A program made the position numbers and the translations under genes. A stretch of DNA of 64,000 bases from Candidatus Omnitrophota bacterium (lineage in GTDB: Bacteria > Hinthialibacterota > Hinthialibacteria > Hinthialibacterales > Hinthialibacteraceae). The notes beneath the pieces were generated by a model that worked only from the letters and a program-made list of their open reading frames with translations, was not told the origin of the DNA and made no database searches. This document shows, in pieces, positions 45,246 through 53,620 of this stretch (positions are counted from its first letter, which is position 1; the number at the start of each line of letters is the position of its first letter). The stretch spans positions 62,001 through 126,000 of the forward strand of contig QZKN01000181.1 in the NCBI GenBank assembly GCA_003598175.1, read 5' to 3'.

Positions 45246-46640
45246 ATGAAAATGAAATTCTTAGTTGGTCTGATTTTATCCATGACTGTTTGTCTTACCG
45301 CCATCCCCCAGGAAACCATCACCGTCCGCCCGGCGGAAATCGATGATGTCCTGATCAATCCCGGCATCGGTTTCATGACCTTTCAGCGTTTCAACGGCGA
45401 CAAGTTGAACGACGGCAAAGGCTGGACGGAAGGATTTCCCATCGTGTATCAGGACTTCGACGGGAATCTGGAAAACGAGAACCACCCGATGACGTCGCTT
45501 GCCTATTTTCGCGTCTATTGGAAATTCGTCGAACCGGCGAAAGATGTCTACGCGTGGGATCTGATCGATCTCGCCCTGCAGACGGCAAAAGAACGCGGCC
45601 AGACCATGCTGTTGCGCATCGCTCCTTACGGAACCGGGCCGGAACGCGATGTGCCGGATTGGTATCGGGAAATGATGGGCGAGGAAAAAAATCTTCCAAT
45701 CGACAAATGGCAGACCAATCCCGAATATCCGCGTTATGTCGAACATTTCGGCGGCATGATCCGCGATCTCGGCCAACGCTACAGCGGCCACCCGGTTCTG
45801 GAAAGCGTGGATGTCTCCATCGTCGGCGCGTGGGGCGAAGGCGCGGGTTCGGAACGACTCACCCAAAAAACACGCGAGGCGCTCGTCGATTGTTACCTTG
45901 AATCCTTTCCCGATACCGACCTCATCATGCTGTTGACCGATGAAAAAACCAATAAATACGGTTTGTCGAAGCGAAACGTGGGCTGGCGGGTGGACTGCCT
46001 CGGCGACATGGGCGGCTTCAGCAAAACCTGGTGTCACATGCTCGATTACTACCCGCAGGCGATTATCGAATGCGGTATGAAAGACGCCTGGAAAACCGCG
46101 CCGGTGAGTCTGGAAGTGTGCTGGGTCATGCAGCATTGGAAAGATATGGGCTGGGACGTGGATTACATCATCGACCAGTCCCTCAAATGGCACATCTCGT
46201 CCTTCAACGGCAAATCCTCGCCGACGCCCAAAGAATGGGAGCCTAACGTCGAACGCTGGCTCAAAAAAATGGGTTATCGCCTGGCGCTCCGTAAATTTAC
46301 CTATCCATCAAAAGTAAAAGCGGGAGAAACACTGACGTTCACCTCGTGGTGGGAAAACAAAGGCGTTGCTCCCTGTTACAAACCATTCCCGCTGGCGTTG
46401 CGCCTCAAAAACGATGAAAGACAAACCATTGTAAAAACCAAAGCGGATATCCGCGAGTGGCTGCCGGGCGACAGTCTCTACGACGATTCGATTCTCATCC
46501 CGAAAGATGTCCCCGCGGGCGAATACACTCTCGAAATCGCAATCCTCGATCTCCATTCGGAGCAGCCGAAAGTGAAACTGGCGATTGATGGAATACAGGA
46601 CGATGGGTGGTATCTATTGGGTAAGTTGTTACTTCAGTAA
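45246..46640 (+). CDS. Secreted DUF4832-type protein
   Basis: A 464-residue exported protein: Sec signal (residues 1-20), then a domain starting VLINPGIGFMTFQRFNG, the NPG-x-GF signature of DUF4832-containing proteins. Its barrel-like core has SLAYFRVYWKFVEP, MLLRIAPYGTG and SVDVSIVGAWGEG, and resembles glycoside hydrolase TIM barrels with Glu and Asp at strand ends. The C-terminal ~110 residues are an immunoglobulin-like beta domain (TLTFTSWWENKGVAP, DVPAGEYTLEIAILDL). A role in binding or cutting extracellular glycans is inferred. AGGAGGAGAG is 3 bases before the ATG, a near-perfect ribosome-binding site. Confidence 0.78.
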   Translation: MKMKFLVGLILSMTVCLTAIPQETITVRPAEIDDVLINPGIGFMTFQRFNGDKLNDGKGWTEGFPIVYQDFDGNLENENHPMTSLAYFRVYWKFVEPAKDVYAWDLIDLALQTAKERGQTMLLRIAPYGTGPERDVPDWYREMMGEEKNLPIDKWQTNPEYPRYVEHFGGMIRDLGQRYSGHPVLESVDVSIVGAWGEGAGSERLTQKTREALVDCYLESFPDTDLIMLLTDEKTNKYGLSKRNVGWRVDCLGDMGGFSKTWCHMLDYYPQAIIECGMKDAWKTAPVSLEVCWVMQHWKDMGWDVDYIIDQSLKWHISSFNGKSSPTPKEWEPNVERWLKKMGYRLALRKFTYPSKVKAGETLTFTSWWENKGVAPCYKPFPLALRLKNDERQTIVKTKADIREWLPGDSLYDDSILIPKDVPAGEYTLEIAILDLHSEQPKVKLAIDGIQDDGWYLLGKLLLQ

Positions 46641-46774
46641 TATGGATCATGGATGCTTTTTTTTCACGCAGAAGGATCATAATCTATGATTATAAATATA
46701 ATAGAATATTCACTAAATTTAAGAATTACTAGTTATTTTCTTCTTATTGACACATTTTTTTTGTTGTTTTCCTA

Positions 46775-46802
46775 TTGACAATATGTTATAGTTGTGTATA
46801 TT
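46775..46802 (+). promoter_or_regulatory. Orphan strong promoter-like sequence
   Basis: TTGACA (46775-46780), a 16-base spacer and TATATT (46797-46802, 5 of 6). A second TTGACA is at 46747-46752, 28 bases upstream. It points to the right, into the antisense side of a transposase remnant, with no + strand gene until 47618. It may belong to the decayed element or drive the distant toxin-antitoxin pair. Confidence 0.45.
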
Positions 46803-46812
46803 TTCTCTCAAC

Positions 46813-47434
46813 TCAAGGGAGAGAAAAATTTGTAAAAACATCCTGGGAATAGTGTTTCTCTAAGGCAACTTTAAAAAATGTATTAGCAGCGGAGAGAAAA
46901 CGAGATGCGAATGAGGTGATTATTCCAAGTAATCGACCCCATATTCCGCACATCTCGGAAAAAATCGTGATCTTGTCTCCCTCGTAGACTTCATATCGTT
47001 CGATGCCTGTAAAGAAACGGACGATGTCGAACATCGTGGGTGTCTTGCAGGGTGCAGGGTCGGTTCTCGGGATAAATGGGAAGAGAGGTGATCAGGGGAA
47101 AAACGCCATCGGTCTTTTCCGCTTCGCGCAAGGCGTCCTGGTTGATCCCGAATGAGAGCGAGAAGATCGGTTTCCAAGTGACCTGCGTAGTCGCCCCCGG
47201 AGTGGGACGGACTTTTTGGGGCTGGAGGTGCTGGTATTCTCGCGTCGTGTGAATTTCGTACGTGATAAGCGTTTGGCAGTGTCGGTTCTTCAGGATTTCT
47301 TGAATTCGCTGCTGGATTTGTTGCCGTTGTTTGAGCTTATACCGATTGAGTTTCGGTTGAAGCGCGCGGAGTTCTTCCAGCGCTTGTTCGAGGCGTCGGA
47401 TCCGGGTCGAAAACAAAACGGAAAAATGGATCAA
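46813..47434 (-). pseudogene. Transposase remnant (IS1634-like, IS4 superfamily)
   Basis: The right-hand minus-strand frame (46991-47434) reads KLNRYKLKQRQQIQQRIQEI and later AEKTDGVFPLITSL, matching the middle of IS1634-family transposases; that family normally has DG(I/V)FPLITN just before its last catalytic region. After that point the frame breaks, and another minus frame (46813-47034) continues with FFTGIERYEVYEGDK, like the C-terminal region. The N-terminal half and terminal inverted repeats are missing. It is a fragment of a dead insertion sequence with at least one frameshift and one deletion. Confidence 0.6.
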
Positions 47435-47617
47435 TTTCCGGCCGGAATTTTCAGAGGAGAATCAACCGATACTTTTCTCAGCCAAATTTGACGTCATTGT
47501 CTCTTGCGGTATACTAAAGCGTGTCCGCCCGTAGGGGAGTGATTTTGATCGGTAACAACCGAAGCGAGAATACGACTTTCAGTTTTGCAAAACAATGAAC
47601 CAAAAGGAAATTGTTCG

Positions 47618-47845
47618 ATGACCTTAACCGCTGAAGTGACAGAGCAAGGAGTGTTGCGCGTGAAATCGCCGGCGCTCAAACCAGGGGATGAGGTAATTCT
47701 GGAGACAAATGAAACGGAAATTCGCAATACCGGCAAGGGGAAGTGGTCTGAAATCAAAAAAGCGCTTGCGAAAGCCAACACGCTGGATTTTCTGCGGCGC
47801 ACTCACGAGGAGATTCTACGCGACCTTCACGAGTTGAGAGGGTAA
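47618..47845 (+). CDS. VapB-like antitoxin
   Basis: A 75-residue acidic protein with an AbrB-like first strand (MTLTAEVTEQGVLRVKSPAL, PGDEVILETNE) and a C-terminal helix (TLDFLRRTHEEILRDLHELR), the usual layout of small antitoxins for PIN toxins. AAGGAAA lies 8 bases before ATG 47618; an upstream ATG at 47585 gives 11 extra residues without such a signal. The toxin gene starts 4 bases after its stop. The pair sits beside the transposase remnant, consistent with a mobile origin. Confidence 0.7.
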   Translation: MTLTAEVTEQGVLRVKSPALKPGDEVILETNETEIRNTGKGKWSEIKKALAKANTLDFLRRTHEEILRDLHELRG

Positions 47846-47849
47846 TCGG

Positions 47850-48269
47850 ATGAAGATCGCTTATATGGATTCCGCTGTATGGATTGCCCAATGCGAAGGT
47901 ACGGAAGCGTACCAACAAATCATTGACGAGAAACTCACCTCGTTAGAGAATGAGGGGTGGATATTTGCGTTCTCTGACTTGGTTACTCTTGAGGTTCTCC
48001 TGAAACCGCATCGCCAAAAACAGGCGGACCTTATAGAAGCTTATGACGAGGCATTCGCACAAGCATTGCCGCTTCCGACCTTTGGAGCCGTTTTTAAGAA
48101 TGCGCTCGGTATCGCCCAGACAGACAATCTCAAAGCCATAGATGCAACCCATGTTGCTTTTGCCGTGAAATACAAGTGCGAACTCTTCATCACCACAAAT
48201 CCGGACTTTCGCACACTCGAAAGTCTCCCTCTCCACCGGATTGACTTGAGTCAGGCAGCCCCGCAGTAG
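47850..48269 (+). CDS. PIN-domain toxin (VapC-like)
   Basis: A 139-residue protein. AYMDSAVWIAQCEG holds the first catalytic Asp (Asp7), VTLEVLLKPHRQ the conserved Glu near residue 46-52, and AIDATHVAFAVKYKCELFITTNPDF the later Asp and the TxNxDF strand. These are the acidic residues of PIN ribonucleases. It is a complete length, unlike the decayed PIN copy at 9.2 kb. GAGAGGG precedes the ATG. Its target RNA is unknown; many VapC toxins cut tRNA or rRNA. Confidence 0.87.
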   Translation: MKIAYMDSAVWIAQCEGTEAYQQIIDEKLTSLENEGWIFAFSDLVTLEVLLKPHRQKQADLIEAYDEAFAQALPLPTFGAVFKNALGIAQTDNLKAIDATHVAFAVKYKCELFITTNPDFRTLESLPLHRIDLSQAAPQ

Positions 48270-48301
48270 ATTTTCATATTCTATAGGGAAGACAAAACAT
48301 C

Positions 48302-50026
48302 TTAATCTTTAGGTAAGTAGGGATACCAGAAAATAGATAAAAGTAGAAATCCTGTAAAAAAGATGCCTGACAAAATATAGACGGCCGTCCAGGCATGAAT
48401 CACCGCGTAGACAGGCAGCAGATACAAACTGGTGATGGCGACCATCGCAATGCCGGCATTGAGCAGGTCGCGGAAAAAGATCCGGTTCGGTTCCACATCG
48501 AGTGGAGTTTCCAGCGCGCGGCGCACCGGCCCCCAAAATCCACCCGGCTGGACGGTAATGTAAAATTGTTGCAGGATTTTTAGGTTCGTCGGTGGTGTGG
48601 CGAGAGTGGCGACAATCGCCGCTAGCAGCGAGCCGCCCACGATGATATATAATGTAACGTAAAACGGGGCGTCCGGGTGGAAATTGGTTAAATAAAAGCA
48701 AAGCAGCATTCCCGTCAGCAGCGAGGCAACCACTCCCCATGCGTTGAAACGCCACCAATACCATCGCAGCAGGTTGGGAACCAGAAAACCGGCGCCGAAT
48801 ACCATCATCAGCCAGTTCCAAATTTCGGCGATGGATTTGGTGCGCAATCCCATCAGCACGCCGCACATCACGATCAGTAACGAGGCGAGATAGGATGCGG
48901 CGGCCAGTTCCCGTTGTGACGCCCGCTGACGCAGAAAGGCTTGATAGATATCCTTGACCAAATACGACGCGCCGGTGTTGATGGTGGAATCGAACGTCGA
49001 CATGAACGCGGCGAAGAAACCTGCCAGCACGATGCCTTTCAATCCGATTGGCAGATAAGTGTTCAGCACGTGCGGAAGCACTTTTTCGGCGTCGGTAATG
49101 CCTTCGATTCCGATCATGGCGAGGGCGGTGATGCCCATGCACATGCCCCAGCGACTGATGAGAAAGAAACACCAGGCCGCGCCGACCTTGCAACTGTCCC
49201 GCGCGGTGCGGGTGGAGAGGAAACGCTGAAAATCGGTCAATTGGCCCGGCCCGCCGGCATTGAGCAGGAATCCCTTCAGCACCCAGGCGATACATAACAT
49301 ACCGAAGAACTGATATTCCGTGTCGGCCAGATACTCCGGTTGCCAGGATGGCATGAGATCAAGCCATCCGTCCGGTACGGCGGCAGCGAGCGCGTCGTAG
49401 GAAATGCGGTTATAACAGATTACTGCCACGATGATGGCGGCGATAGTTAAAATAATGGTTTGCACCACATCAGTAAAAATCACGCTGTAAAAACCGCCTA
49501 AAATAACGTAAAGGGAAGTCACGCCGATGATCAACGTCGCGCCGGTGGTTTCCGAAACCGGCAGATAAACCGAGCTGAATTTGCCGATGCCTTGAAACGC
49601 GTAGCCGATCATTCCCACCGTGAAAATAAGGGAAAGAATGGCGTACATCACTCGCGCGATGCGTCCGTCCGTTCCTTCGCCGAAGCGGGTGCAGAGCCAT
49701 TGCGCGCCGGTGATCACGTTCGATCGCCGCACCCATTTTCCCGCGTAGGTCATGAAAAAGGCGGGCATGAGAAATCCCCAGAACCAATGAATCCACATGC
49801 CTTTCATGCCCATCGTGTAAAACATGGCCACGATCCACATGGTGCCGGTGATGTCGAAAGTGGAGACGCTGCCCGAAAGAGAGATGTAAAGCCAATGCAG
49901 GCGGCGGCCGGCGAGAAAGTATTCGTCGAGGCTTTCCGATGCGCGCCGCCTCATGCAAAATCCGAAAATTACAATTCCACCCAAATACAAAATCAGAATC
50001 GACAAATCAATCGGATGCAGGTTCAT
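48302..50026 (-). CDS. Sodium:solute symporter (SSS family)
   Basis: A 574-residue inner-membrane transporter with ~13 hydrophobic helices. It starts DLSILILYLGGIVIFGF, has RRRASESLDEYFLAGRRLHW (the N-terminal SSS signature) and GSVSTFDITGT, and a long AGFFAAFMSTFDSTINTGAS stretch typical of sodium-binding helices 1 and 8. Substrates of the family range from sugars to amino acids, nucleosides and sialate; this one is closest in feel to sugar or myo-inositol transporters but cannot be assigned. AAAGGG lies about 10 bases before the ATG. It is convergent with the PIN toxin, 32 bases apart. Confidence 0.93.
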   Translation of the reverse strand: MNLHPIDLSILILYLGGIVIFGFCMRRRASESLDEYFLAGRRLHWLYISLSGSVSTFDITGTMWIVAMFYTMGMKGMWIHWFWGFLMPAFFMTYAGKWVRRSNVITGAQWLCTRFGEGTDGRIARVMYAILSLIFTVGMIGYAFQGIGKFSSVYLPVSETTGATLIIGVTSLYVILGGFYSVIFTDVVQTIILTIAAIIVAVICYNRISYDALAAAVPDGWLDLMPSWQPEYLADTEYQFFGMLCIAWVLKGFLLNAGGPGQLTDFQRFLSTRTARDSCKVGAAWCFFLISRWGMCMGITALAMIGIEGITDAEKVLPHVLNTYLPIGLKGIVLAGFFAAFMSTFDSTINTGASYLVKDIYQAFLRQRASQRELAAASYLASLLIVMCGVLMGLRTKSIAEIWNWLMMVFGAGFLVPNLLRWYWWRFNAWGVVASLLTGMLLCFYLTNFHPDAPFYVTLYIIVGGSLLAAIVATLATPPTNLKILQQFYITVQPGGFWGPVRRALETPLDVEPNRIFFRDLLNAGIAMVAITSLYLLPVYAVIHAWTAVYILSGIFFTGFLLLSIFWYPYLPKD

Positions 50027-50137
50027 TGCGGTTCATCCCTTTTCATTGCAAAATAAGAAAGATCGAGCATACCCGATTCCCGCCTCGATAAGCAAGATGA
50101 AGATTTATAAAAAAATGCGAATCGGGAAAGATAAATT

Positions 50138-51025
50138 ATGGAAAATTCCACATATCAAATCGAAGCAGGGAATCCGAATAACGTTATTTTTGAGTCGCCG
50201 CATCAAAACAGATTGATTCCCGATGCGTTTCAGTGCTATCAGCAATTATCTACAACGGCGGAACAGCGTATCGATACGCACGTCGATACGGCGGCGGCTT
50301 ATTTATTGCGGGAAGTGGGGGGAGCGTTGCTTACCAACATCGTCTCGCGTTTGATTGTCGATTTGAACCGCGGCGCGGATCGTGTGGATTCGCGCGTCTG
50401 TCCCACCTGGCCGAGCGCAAAAGTATATCGGGATGGAGGAGTGATTCCACCTTTTGTGCGATTGGAGGGTGAGTGGATCAAATTGTACGACTATCCGCTC
50501 GATGCGGATGAAATCGAAGAACGCCTCCGCCGGTTTTGGTATCCGTATCATGAGCGTTTACAGCAATTGATTGATGAAATCCTGCAAAAACACGAGCAGG
50601 TGATCTTGATCAGCTTGCATAGCACATTTCCAAAACGCCGACACAAACATGGCGATCGCCCGGTGATTTATTTGGGAACGCGAAACGGTGAAACCTGCGA
50701 TTCCGCGTTACTTTTTTCGTGCAAGAAACGCCTGGAAGAGAAAGGAATTACCGCAATCACGGAAGAATACTATCAAGGCGCTTATACCACGCAGGCGTAT
50801 GGCAAGGATGAGCGGGTGAACGCCATCCAAATTGAATTGGACCGACGCTTTCTCGATCCGGGTTCGGAGTCTGGGCGAGTGAACAAGATTCTGAATCCTC
50901 TGATTTCCGCAATTCAGGGAATAGCGGTCGGCGAAACTCGTCCAATACGGTCGGCGGGCAGACGTAAAATCTCGATGCGAAGTTATTTTGATCCGTTCAC
51001 AGGGGAAATTCAGTTTTTTTTATAA
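50138..51025 (+). CDS. N-formylglutamate amidohydrolase-family protein
   Basis: A 295-residue protein. FESPHQNRLIPDAF matches the SPH-x-G-R start of the family, DTHVDTAAAYLLREVGG and SRLIVDLNRGADR match the D-x-x-x-D and DLNR motifs, and ISLHSTFP the metal-binding His segment; GTRNGETCD follows. The family hydrolyses N-formylglutamate in histidine breakdown, but many members stand alone with other N-acyl substrates. No hut genes are nearby. Members of this family are also reported with RLAN ATP-grasp and GCS2 ligases, such as those at the left end of this window. GGGAAAG precedes the ATG. It is followed by the sigma factor gene after 35 bases. Confidence 0.85.
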   Translation: MENSTYQIEAGNPNNVIFESPHQNRLIPDAFQCYQQLSTTAEQRIDTHVDTAAAYLLREVGGALLTNIVSRLIVDLNRGADRVDSRVCPTWPSAKVYRDGGVIPPFVRLEGEWIKLYDYPLDADEIEERLRRFWYPYHERLQQLIDEILQKHEQVILISLHSTFPKRRHKHGDRPVIYLGTRNGETCDSALLFSCKKRLEEKGITAITEEYYQGAYTTQAYGKDERVNAIQIELDRRFLDPGSESGRVNKILNPLISAIQGIAVGETRPIRSAGRRKISMRSYFDPFTGEIQFFL

Positions 51026-51060
51026 AACCATATCCACGCGAATCCGTTTAATCTGACAAG

Positions 51061-51711
51061 ATGCAAACGATATTGATGGAAAGCCTCATCGACCACTGTG
51101 AGAAACCGGCGTCCGTCGCGGACGAGGAGCTGATGCTGCGTTACGCGAACGGCGACATGGACGCATTCGACGATCTGTTTCAACGGCACAAACAATCGGT
51201 TTATGCGTTTATTCATCAGTTTCTCAAGCAATCGGATTTTTCGGACGATTTGTTTCAGGAAGTGTTCTTGCGGATTATTCGCCATCGTGAGCGGTATCGT
51301 CCGACAGCGAAATTTTCGACGTGGCTTTTTACCATCGCCCGTTCGGTTTGCATCGACGCCATTCGCAAAGGAGGCCAGGCCAACGTGATCTCTCTCTTTC
51401 CCGATTCGGAAAGCCGGGATGGGATTTCGACGATTCAAAGCCTTACCGCACACGAAAAAAATCCGCGCGAGGCGACGGCGCAAAGAGAAATCCAAACGGT
51501 GGTGCGGGAAATCATGCGGGCGTTGCCGGAAAAACAACGGGAAATCCTTTTGTTACGAGAAAAAACCGAACTTACGTTCGAAGAAATCGGCCGGGTGCTC
51601 GGTTGTTCGGCGAATACGGCGAAAAGTCGGATGCATTATGCGTTGCTTGCATTGAGAAAAGGGCTACAAGAGCGAGGATTCCATCCAAACGAGGAAGTTG
51701 GTTCACGATAA
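51061..51711 (+). CDS. ECF-type sigma factor
   Basis: A 216-residue sigma-70 group 4 factor. Region 2 is seen in LMLRYANGDMDAFDDLFQRH and DDLFQEVFLRIIRHRERYRP with FSTWLFTIARSVCIDAIRK (promoter -10 recognition). Region 4 has REIMRALPEKQREILLLREK, then LTFEEIGRVLGCSANTAKSR (-35 helix-turn-helix). The anti-sigma gene begins 11 bases later, so the factor is probably held inactive until an envelope signal releases it. The first ATG at 51061 may not be the real one; ATG 51076 is an alternative. The regulon is unknown; the nearby alpha-2-macroglobulin is a plausible target. Confidence 0.93.
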   Translation: MQTILMESLIDHCEKPASVADEELMLRYANGDMDAFDDLFQRHKQSVYAFIHQFLKQSDFSDDLFQEVFLRIIRHRERYRPTAKFSTWLFTIARSVCIDAIRKGGQANVISLFPDSESRDGISTIQSLTAHEKNPREATAQREIQTVVREIMRALPEKQREILLLREKTELTFEEIGRVLGCSANTAKSRMHYALLALRKGLQERGFHPNEEVGSR

Positions 51712-51722
51712 AGGGTAAAAAC

Positions 51723-53396
51723 ATGAGATGCCAAAAAGCGCACAGATTGATGATGGAGAAATTATACGGAGAAATCTCCGCGGACAACTCGCATCGGTTG
51801 GCCAAACACATTCTCGGCTGCGAGGCATGTTTTCGTGAGTGGAAAGATGTTCAATATTGCCACGATATGATGTCGTCGCTGGCGGACGATCCGCTTCCGC
51901 CTCATCTCGAACAATCCGTATTGCGGGCAGCGCGAACGGAAGCGGCTTACCCGCCGCAATCTGCACGCCGCTATTGGAAACCATTGGCTGCGGCGGCTGC
52001 GGTTTTAGCGATTTTAGGGGGAAGTTATTCCTATTATTCTTCAAATCAACCGGGATTTATAGGCGAAAGACTCACGATCACTGATTCCCGTTTTCCTGAT
52101 AGCGACAAGATAGATTTAGGAACCACACGCTTTGCCGTACCGCCTGATTCTGATTCCGTGTCGGTGGAAAAAGTATCAAGAACCGTAAGGGGGATCGAAC
52201 CAAGACTCGAAATCAAAAAAGCCTTACCACAAAATACAGAGACCTTGGAAATCGCATTGGCGAAGCCAACGAAAACCGACCCCATCGTCGAGCACATAAG
52301 CGAGGATCAATCCGTCGGCGCATACGGATTCAAGCCAAAAGACGAGAAGGCCGCCGTCATCCTCACAGCGAATACGACTCGTGAAGATGAAAACGTGGTG
52401 GAAGAGCTGTTTCGCACAGGTTTAACGCTCTACAACAAGGCATTTACCAAAATCGGCGAAGACCGGCGGACTATTTTGAAGAGCGCCATCATTTTCTTTC
52501 GCGATTTCGAGACGCAGCATCCCTCCATGCATCGCTGGATCGCGTACGGCAAATTTCTGATTGCCGATTCGTATCGCGAGTTGGGAGAGATCGACGCGGC
52601 GATCGCGAATTATCGGCAAGTGATTCGCGATTATGCGGATCTGGAATCCTGCGGCAAACATGCACGTTTGTCCATCGTCAAATTGCTGCTGGATGAAACA
52701 ACCGAATATCAACAGGTGGAAAACGAATTGCAGGAATTTGAGAGCCTGTATCCATCCTCTCCCGAATTTGCGCGTTTTGCTCTGACCTTCGCCGATAAAA
52801 TCGGGAAAACCAGTCCGGAAAAAAGTGTAATCTGGTGTCGGGAAGTGATGACGCAGTGGCCGGAAATTCACCCGACCTGGCAGAAAGCGCAACAGCTGGC
52901 CGGTGAAATGCAAAAGCATCTGATCGACAAGCAAAAAATCAGGGATTGGCTGCTAATCGGGCCATTGAACCGAGAGGCGATGCTTGACGAACTTCCTTCC
53001 GAACCATCCGATCAATGGCGCAGGCCGAAGGTTGCCGAAAACGGGGAGGTGAATGTGATGGAAGCGCTCGATGCCTCTTCTGAAACCAGTTGCGCGTATG
53101 CCGTCACGCACATTTATTCCCCCAAAAGCCAGTCCGTGGTGTTGACATGTGAAGGAACGGACGGTTTGCGGATCTGGGTGAATGATGATCCGATTTTAGG
53201 CGTTACCTTTCCGGGACAATATCACCGGAATGCCATTGATATTTATCTTAAGGAAGGGTGGAACAAACTGGCGATGAAAACCTATCACAGCGAATCGGAC
53301 GATTGGCGGTTTTCGGTTCGTTTGATTGATCATAATGGATTGGTGATTCCTGATTTGAGAATTGCAGCGGATATGAAGAATGTTGAATCACAGTAA
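51723..53396 (+). CDS. Zinc-finger anti-sigma factor with large extracytoplasmic region
   Basis: A 557-residue protein. The N-terminal ~60 residues hold a zf-HC2-type motif H-x3-C-x2-C (HILGCEAC) that binds the sigma factor. A membrane helix follows at about 82-100 (WKPLAAAAAVLAILGGSYSYY). The extracytoplasmic part has a Ser/Pro-rich stretch, TPR-like repeats from ~220 to 420 (IADSYRELGEIDAAIANYRQ), and a C-terminal beta domain with TDGLRIWVNDDPILG and LKEGWNKLAMKTY. The last resembles lectin-like or lamin-tail-type sensory domains. AAGGG lies 7 bases before ATG 51723. The large sensor part suggests it directly detects envelope or substrate signals. Confidence 0.8.
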   Translation: MRCQKAHRLMMEKLYGEISADNSHRLAKHILGCEACFREWKDVQYCHDMMSSLADDPLPPHLEQSVLRAARTEAAYPPQSARRYWKPLAAAAAVLAILGGSYSYYSSNQPGFIGERLTITDSRFPDSDKIDLGTTRFAVPPDSDSVSVEKVSRTVRGIEPRLEIKKALPQNTETLEIALAKPTKTDPIVEHISEDQSVGAYGFKPKDEKAAVILTANTTREDENVVEELFRTGLTLYNKAFTKIGEDRRTILKSAIIFFRDFETQHPSMHRWIAYGKFLIADSYRELGEIDAAIANYRQVIRDYADLESCGKHARLSIVKLLLDETTEYQQVENELQEFESLYPSSPEFARFALTFADKIGKTSPEKSVIWCREVMTQWPEIHPTWQKAQQLAGEMQKHLIDKQKIRDWLLIGPLNREAMLDELPSEPSDQWRRPKVAENGEVNVMEALDASSETSCAYAVTHIYSPKSQSVVLTCEGTDGLRIWVNDDPILGVTFPGQYHRNAIDIYLKEGWNKLAMKTYHSESDDWRFSVRLIDHNGLVIPDLRIAADMKNVESQ

Positions 53397-53412
53397 ATAT
53401 TAAAAAAATAGG

Positions 53413-53430
53413 GGCGGTTCGCGAACCGCC
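53413..53430. repeat. Palindrome GGCGGTTCGCGAACCGCC
   Basis: A perfect 18-base palindrome just after the anti-sigma gene, with flanks AGGG and TCTACC. It opens a ~170-base cluster of structured repeats that ends at 53573. Confidence 0.7.
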
Positions 53431-53453
53431 TCTACCATGCGAATTTTCATAGA

Positions 53454-53476
53454 AACCGGCGTGACCGGTTGGTCAC
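53454..53476. repeat. Overlapping inverted repeats
   Basis: AACCGG (53454-53459) pairs with CCGGTT (53465-53470), and GTGACC (53461-53466) pairs with GGTCAC (53471-53476). The two alternatives share bases, so only one can form at a time. Part of the same cluster. Confidence 0.55.
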
Positions 53477-53511
53477 AACGAACGATGAAAACAGACATTA
53501 TTCGTTCATAC

Positions 53512-53573
53512 GTGGGTATAGCAAACGTTCTCGCTTGCACGAACAACACAGGCGAGACGCCTGCTCTACCCAC
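53512..53573. repeat. 62-base structured repeat with perfect ends
   Basis: Outer ends GTGGGTA (53512-53518) and TACCCAC (53567-53573) are perfect inverted repeats. Inside are a hairpin GCAAACG..CGCTTGC (53521-53538, one mismatch) and CAGGCG-AGA-CGCCTG (53549-53563, perfect). The leader and first hairpin are shared with 45147-45172. It resembles a small mobile or RNA-folding element. It ends 47 bases before the alpha-2-macroglobulin start. Confidence 0.7.
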
Positions 53574-53620
53574 ATTTATAAATAGTTTCACATTAAACAT
53601 ATTTTGTAAGAGGTGTTATC

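Noticed and set aside
48309-49295. 328-residue minus-strand open frame
   Set aside because: Shifted frame inside the sodium symporter gene, Arg/His-rich and unlike a real protein.
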